Of a DNA stretch of 64,000 bases, positions 61,366-64,000 are shown in pieces. Below the pieces are notes generated by a model. The model had not been told where the DNA came from and did not search any database. It saw nothing but the letters and a program-made list of their open reading frames with translations. Source of the stretch: CAIYZT01 sp052387855 (GTDB lineage: Bacteria; Pseudomonadota; Alphaproteobacteria; Rhodobacterales; Rhodobacteraceae); assembly GCA_052387855.1 (NCBI GenBank), contig JBQTIT010000021.1, positions 124,001 through 188,000 of the forward strand. Reading direction: 5' to 3'. Both the position numbers and the translations under genes were made by a program. Within the stretch, counting starts at the first letter, position 1. Each line of letters opens with the position of its first letter.

Positions 61366-62580
61366 ATGACCAAGATCAAGGTGGAAAACCCCGTCGTCGA
61401 ACTCGACGGCGACGAGATGACGCGGATCATCTGGGACTTCATCAAGCAAAAGCTGATCCTGCCCTATCTCGACATCGACCTGAAATATTATGACCTGGGG
61501 ATCGAGGAGCGCGACCGCACCAACGACCAGATCACCATCGACGCGGCCGAGGCGATCAAGCGGCACGGCGTGGGCGTGAAATGCGCAACCATCACCCCCG
61601 ATGAGCAGCGTGTCGAGGAATTCGGGCTGAAACAGATGTGGAAGTCGCCCAATGGCACGATCCGCAACATCCTGGGCGGCGTGATCTTTCGCGAACCGAT
61701 CATCTGCCGCAACGTGCCGCGCCTGGTGCCCGGCTGGACCAAGCCCATCGTGATCGGCCGGCACGCCTTTGGCGACCAGTACCGCGCCACCGATTTCCGC
61801 TTTCCCGGCAAGGGCCGCCTGACGATGAAATTCGTCGGCGAGGACGGCACCGTGATCGAGCGTGATGTCTATTCCGCGCCCTCGGCCGGGGTCTACATGG
61901 GCATGTACAACCTCGATGATTCGATCATCGACTTTGCCCGCTCGTCCTTCAACTACGGCCTTCTCAAGGGCTGGCCGGTGTATCTTTCGACCAAGAACAC
62001 GATTCTCAAGACCTATGACGGCCGCTTCAAGGACCTGTTCCAGAAGATCTTTGACGAAGAATTCGCCGAGGCCTTCAAGGCCCGGGGCATCAGCTATGAG
62101 CACCGGCTGATCGACGACATGGTTGCCTCGGCGATGAAATGGTCGGGCGGTTATGTCTGGGCCTGCAAGAACTATGACGGCGATGTGCAGTCCGACACCG
62201 TGGCGCAGGGTTTCGGCTCGCTGGGTCTGATGACCTCGGTCCTGATGACCCCCGACGGCAAGGTGGTCGAGGCAGAGGCGGCCCACGGCACCGTGACCCG
62301 CCACTACCGCGAGCATCAGAAGGGCAAGGCGACCTCGACCAATTCGGTCGCGTCGATCTATGCCTGGACCGGCGGGCTCAAGCACCGCGCCAAGCTGGAC
62401 GGCAACGAGGCGCTGATGCGCTTTGCCAGCACGCTGGAAAAGGTCACCGTCGACACGGTCGAGGACGGCTGGATGACCAAGGACCTGGCGCTGCTGGTCG
62501 GGCCCGATCAGAAATGGCTGACCACGATGGGCTATCTGGAAAAGGTCGATGAATACCTGAACAAGGCGCTTGCCGGCTGA
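61366..62580 (+). CDS. icd: NADP-dependent isocitrate dehydrogenase
   Basis: TCA-cycle enzyme, 404 aa, of the eukaryote-like homodimeric type common in alphaproteobacteria. Motifs: D-G-D-E-M-T-R-I-I-W, N-I-L-G-G-V-I-F-R-E-P-I, I-G-R-H-A-F-G-D-Q-Y-R-A-T-D and D-D-M-V-A. The NADP signature part A-A-H-G-T-V-T-R-H is present. ATG 61366 with GGAGG about 9 nt upstream. Confidence 0.97.
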   Translation: MTKIKVENPVVELDGDEMTRIIWDFIKQKLILPYLDIDLKYYDLGIEERDRTNDQITIDAAEAIKRHGVGVKCATITPDEQRVEEFGLKQMWKSPNGTIRNILGGVIFREPIICRNVPRLVPGWTKPIVIGRHAFGDQYRATDFRFPGKGRLTMKFVGEDGTVIERDVYSAPSAGVYMGMYNLDDSIIDFARSSFNYGLLKGWPVYLSTKNTILKTYDGRFKDLFQKIFDEEFAEAFKARGISYEHRLIDDMVASAMKWSGGYVWACKNYDGDVQSDTVAQGFGSLGLMTSVLMTPDGKVVEAEAAHGTVTRHYREHQKGKATSTNSVASIYAWTGGLKHRAKLDGNEALMRFASTLEKVTVDTVEDGWMTKDLALLVGPDQKWLTTMGYLEKVDEYLNKALAG

Positions 62581-62693
62581 TCGGTCGGGACAAGACTTCC
62601 GGGGGCGGGGTGGCGACACCTCGCCTCTGGTCATTCTGCGGCAAAGCCTGTATGGGCCGGGCAAGCTGAAATTACGCAGAAAGTGCCCCCCCG

Positions 62694-64000
62694 ATGGAGC
62701 TTCGCAACATCGCCATCATCGCGCATGTCGACCATGGCAAGACCACGCTCGTCGATGAGCTGCTGAAACAGTCCGGTTCCTTTCGCGACAACCAGGCGGT
62801 CTCCGAACGGGCCATGGACAGCAACGACATCGAGCGCGAGCGCGGCATCACGATCCTGGCCAAGTGCACCTCGCTGGAATGGCAGGGCGTGCGGATCAAC
62901 ATCGTCGACACCCCCGGCCACGCCGATTTCGGCGGCGAGGTGGAGCGCATCCTGTCGATGGTGGATGGGGTCGTGCTGCTGGTCGACGCCGCCGAAGGGC
63001 CGATGCCGCAGACCAAGTTCGTGACATCAAAGGCGCTGGCGCTGGGGCTGCGCCCCATCGTGGTGCTGAACAAGGTCGACAAGCCCGACGCCGAGCCCTC
63101 GCGCGCGCTGAACGAGGTGTTCGATCTTTTCGCCAACCTCGGCGCCGACGATGACCAGCTTGATTTCCCGGTGCTTTACGCCTCGGGCCGGTCGGGCTGG
63201 GCAGACGAGGCGCTTGACGGGCCGCGCAAGGACCTCTCGGCGCTGTACAATCTGGTGCTGCGCCATGTGCCGCAGCCCCGGCAGATCGCGCGGCGGGCCG
63301 AGCCGTTCCAGATGCTGGCCACCACGCTTTCGGCCGACCCCTTCATCGGGCGTATCCTGACGGGCCGGGTCGAGGCCGGCACCCTGCGCGCCGGCGAGAC
63401 CATCAAGGCCATCACGCGCGACGGCGAAAAGATCGAGCAGTTCCGCGTCTCAAAGGTGCTGGCGTTCCGCGGCCTGACCCAGGTCGCCATCGACGCGGCC
63501 GAAGCCGGCGACATCGTCACCCTTGCCGGCATGTCCAGGGCGACGGTGGCCGACACGCTCTGCGCGCTTGAGATCGAGGCCGCCATTCCAGCCCAACCGA
63601 TTGATCCGCCGACCATTTCCGTGACCTTTGGCATCAACGACAGCCCGCTGGCCGGCAAGGAAGGCACCAAGGTGCAAAGCCGCGTCATCCGCGAGCGGCT
63701 GATGCGCGAGGCCGAGATCAACGTCGCCATCAAGGTGACCGACACGCCCGGGGGCGATGCCTTTGAGGTCGCAGGGCGCGGCGAATTGCAGATGGGTGTC
63801 CTGATCGAGAACATGCGCCGCGAGGGGTTCGAGCTGTCGATCAGCCGCCCGCGCGTCATTTTCCGCGATGTGGACGGTGTCAAGCACGAGCCCGTCGAAG
63901 AGGTGACCATCGACGTTGACGACGAATTCGCCGGCGCGGTGATCGAAAAGCTGACCGGCCCGCGCAAGGGCGATCTGATCGAGATGAAACCGGCCGGCGC
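62694..64000 (+). CDS. typA: Ribosome-associated GTPase TypA/BipA, 3' end outside the window
   Basis: Translational GTPase. G1 A-H-V-D-H-G-K-T-T-L (residues about 10-19), switch I E-R-G-I-T-I-L-A-K, G3 D-T-P-G-H-A-D-F-G-G, G4 N-K-V-D-K-P. Domain III-like and V-like parts follow: G-I-N-D-S-P-L-A-G-K-E-G and V-A-G-R-G-E-L-Q-M-G. About 435 residues of some 605 are visible. It starts at ATG 62694 and is downstream of icd by 113 nt. No stop is seen before 64000. Confidence 0.95.
   Translation, partial: MELRNIAIIAHVDHGKTTLVDELLKQSGSFRDNQAVSERAMDSNDIERERGITILAKCTSLEWQGVRINIVDTPGHADFGGEVERILSMVDGVVLLVDAAEGPMPQTKFVTSKALALGLRPIVVLNKVDKPDAEPSRALNEVFDLFANLGADDDQLDFPVLYASGRSGWADEALDGPRKDLSALYNLVLRHVPQPRQIARRAEPFQMLATTLSADPFIGRILTGRVEAGTLRAGETIKAITRDGEKIEQFRVSKVLAFRGLTQVAIDAAEAGDIVTLAGMSRATVADTLCALEIEAAIPAQPIDPPTISVTFGINDSPLAGKEGTKVQSRVIRERLMREAEINVAIKVTDTPGGDAFEVAGRGELQMGVLIENMRREGFELSISRPRVIFRDVDGVKHEPVEEVTIDVDDEFAGAVIEKLTGPRKGDLIEMKPAG

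Overview
The window is a high-GC chromosome segment from an alphaproteobacterium of the Rhodobacteraceae type (Paracoccus/Rhodobacter relatives). Pointers are the gene orders argS-SPOR-nagZ-scpA-scpB, bamE/DUF177-rpmF-plsX-fabH-ihfA-merR-tRNA-Pro, dusB-ntrB-ntrC-ntrY-ntrX-hfq-hflX and iscR-desulfurase-sufBCD-sufS, plus NtrC and IscR variants known from Rhodobacter. A chromosomal line I counted was about 70% G+C.

Layout. 1-5.1 kb: arginyl-tRNA synthetase (5' end cut off), a SPOR protein, NagZ and the ScpA/ScpB condensin partners. 5.1-14.5 kb: mostly minus strand, with a two-domain dCTP deaminase, tRNA-Pro, MerR regulator, IHF alpha, FabH/PlsX lipid synthesis, L32, DUF177, divergent BamE, AmtB, PncC, PgpA and IspDF. 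14.7-23.6 kb: plus strand, DusB and the nitrogen two-component pairs NtrBC and NtrYX, then Hfq and HflX. 23.7-43.6 kb: penicillin acylase, a 3-hydroxyisobutyrate-dehydrogenase-like enzyme, a YSC84 lipoprotein, HemB, Mfd, an MFS pump, a FrnE-like protein, an AMP-forming ligase, an entericidin-like peptide, a candidate small RNA, hydroxybutyrate dehydrogenase, DUF502, pseudouridine catabolism and a wHTH-TPR regulator. Its convergent gaps hold two families of palindromic repeats. 43.6-45.5 kb: rpsB-tsf.

45.67-52.06 kb is the outstanding feature: a complete-looking integrated ssDNA phage (Microviridae), about 6.37 kb, all on the plus strand, near 60% G+C in the lines I counted. It has a VP2 pilot protein, a 33-aa basic J-like protein, VP1 major capsid, a HUH rolling-circle initiator (VP4), a zinc N-acetylmuramoyl-L-alanine amidase and several unknown genes, one of which overlaps the VP4 frame. 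It is bounded by two 28-bp dif-like XerC/XerD sites sharing the same 6-bp centre, so it very probably entered by hijacking the host chromosome-dimer resolution system.

52.1-64 kb: tRNA-Arg, the iron-sulfur cluster operon (minus strand: iscR, IscS-like, sufB, sufC, sufD, two YIP1 membrane proteins, sufS), then on the plus strand a hydrolase, a small conserved protein, an HD phosphohydrolase, isocitrate dehydrogenase and TypA/BipA (cut by the window end).
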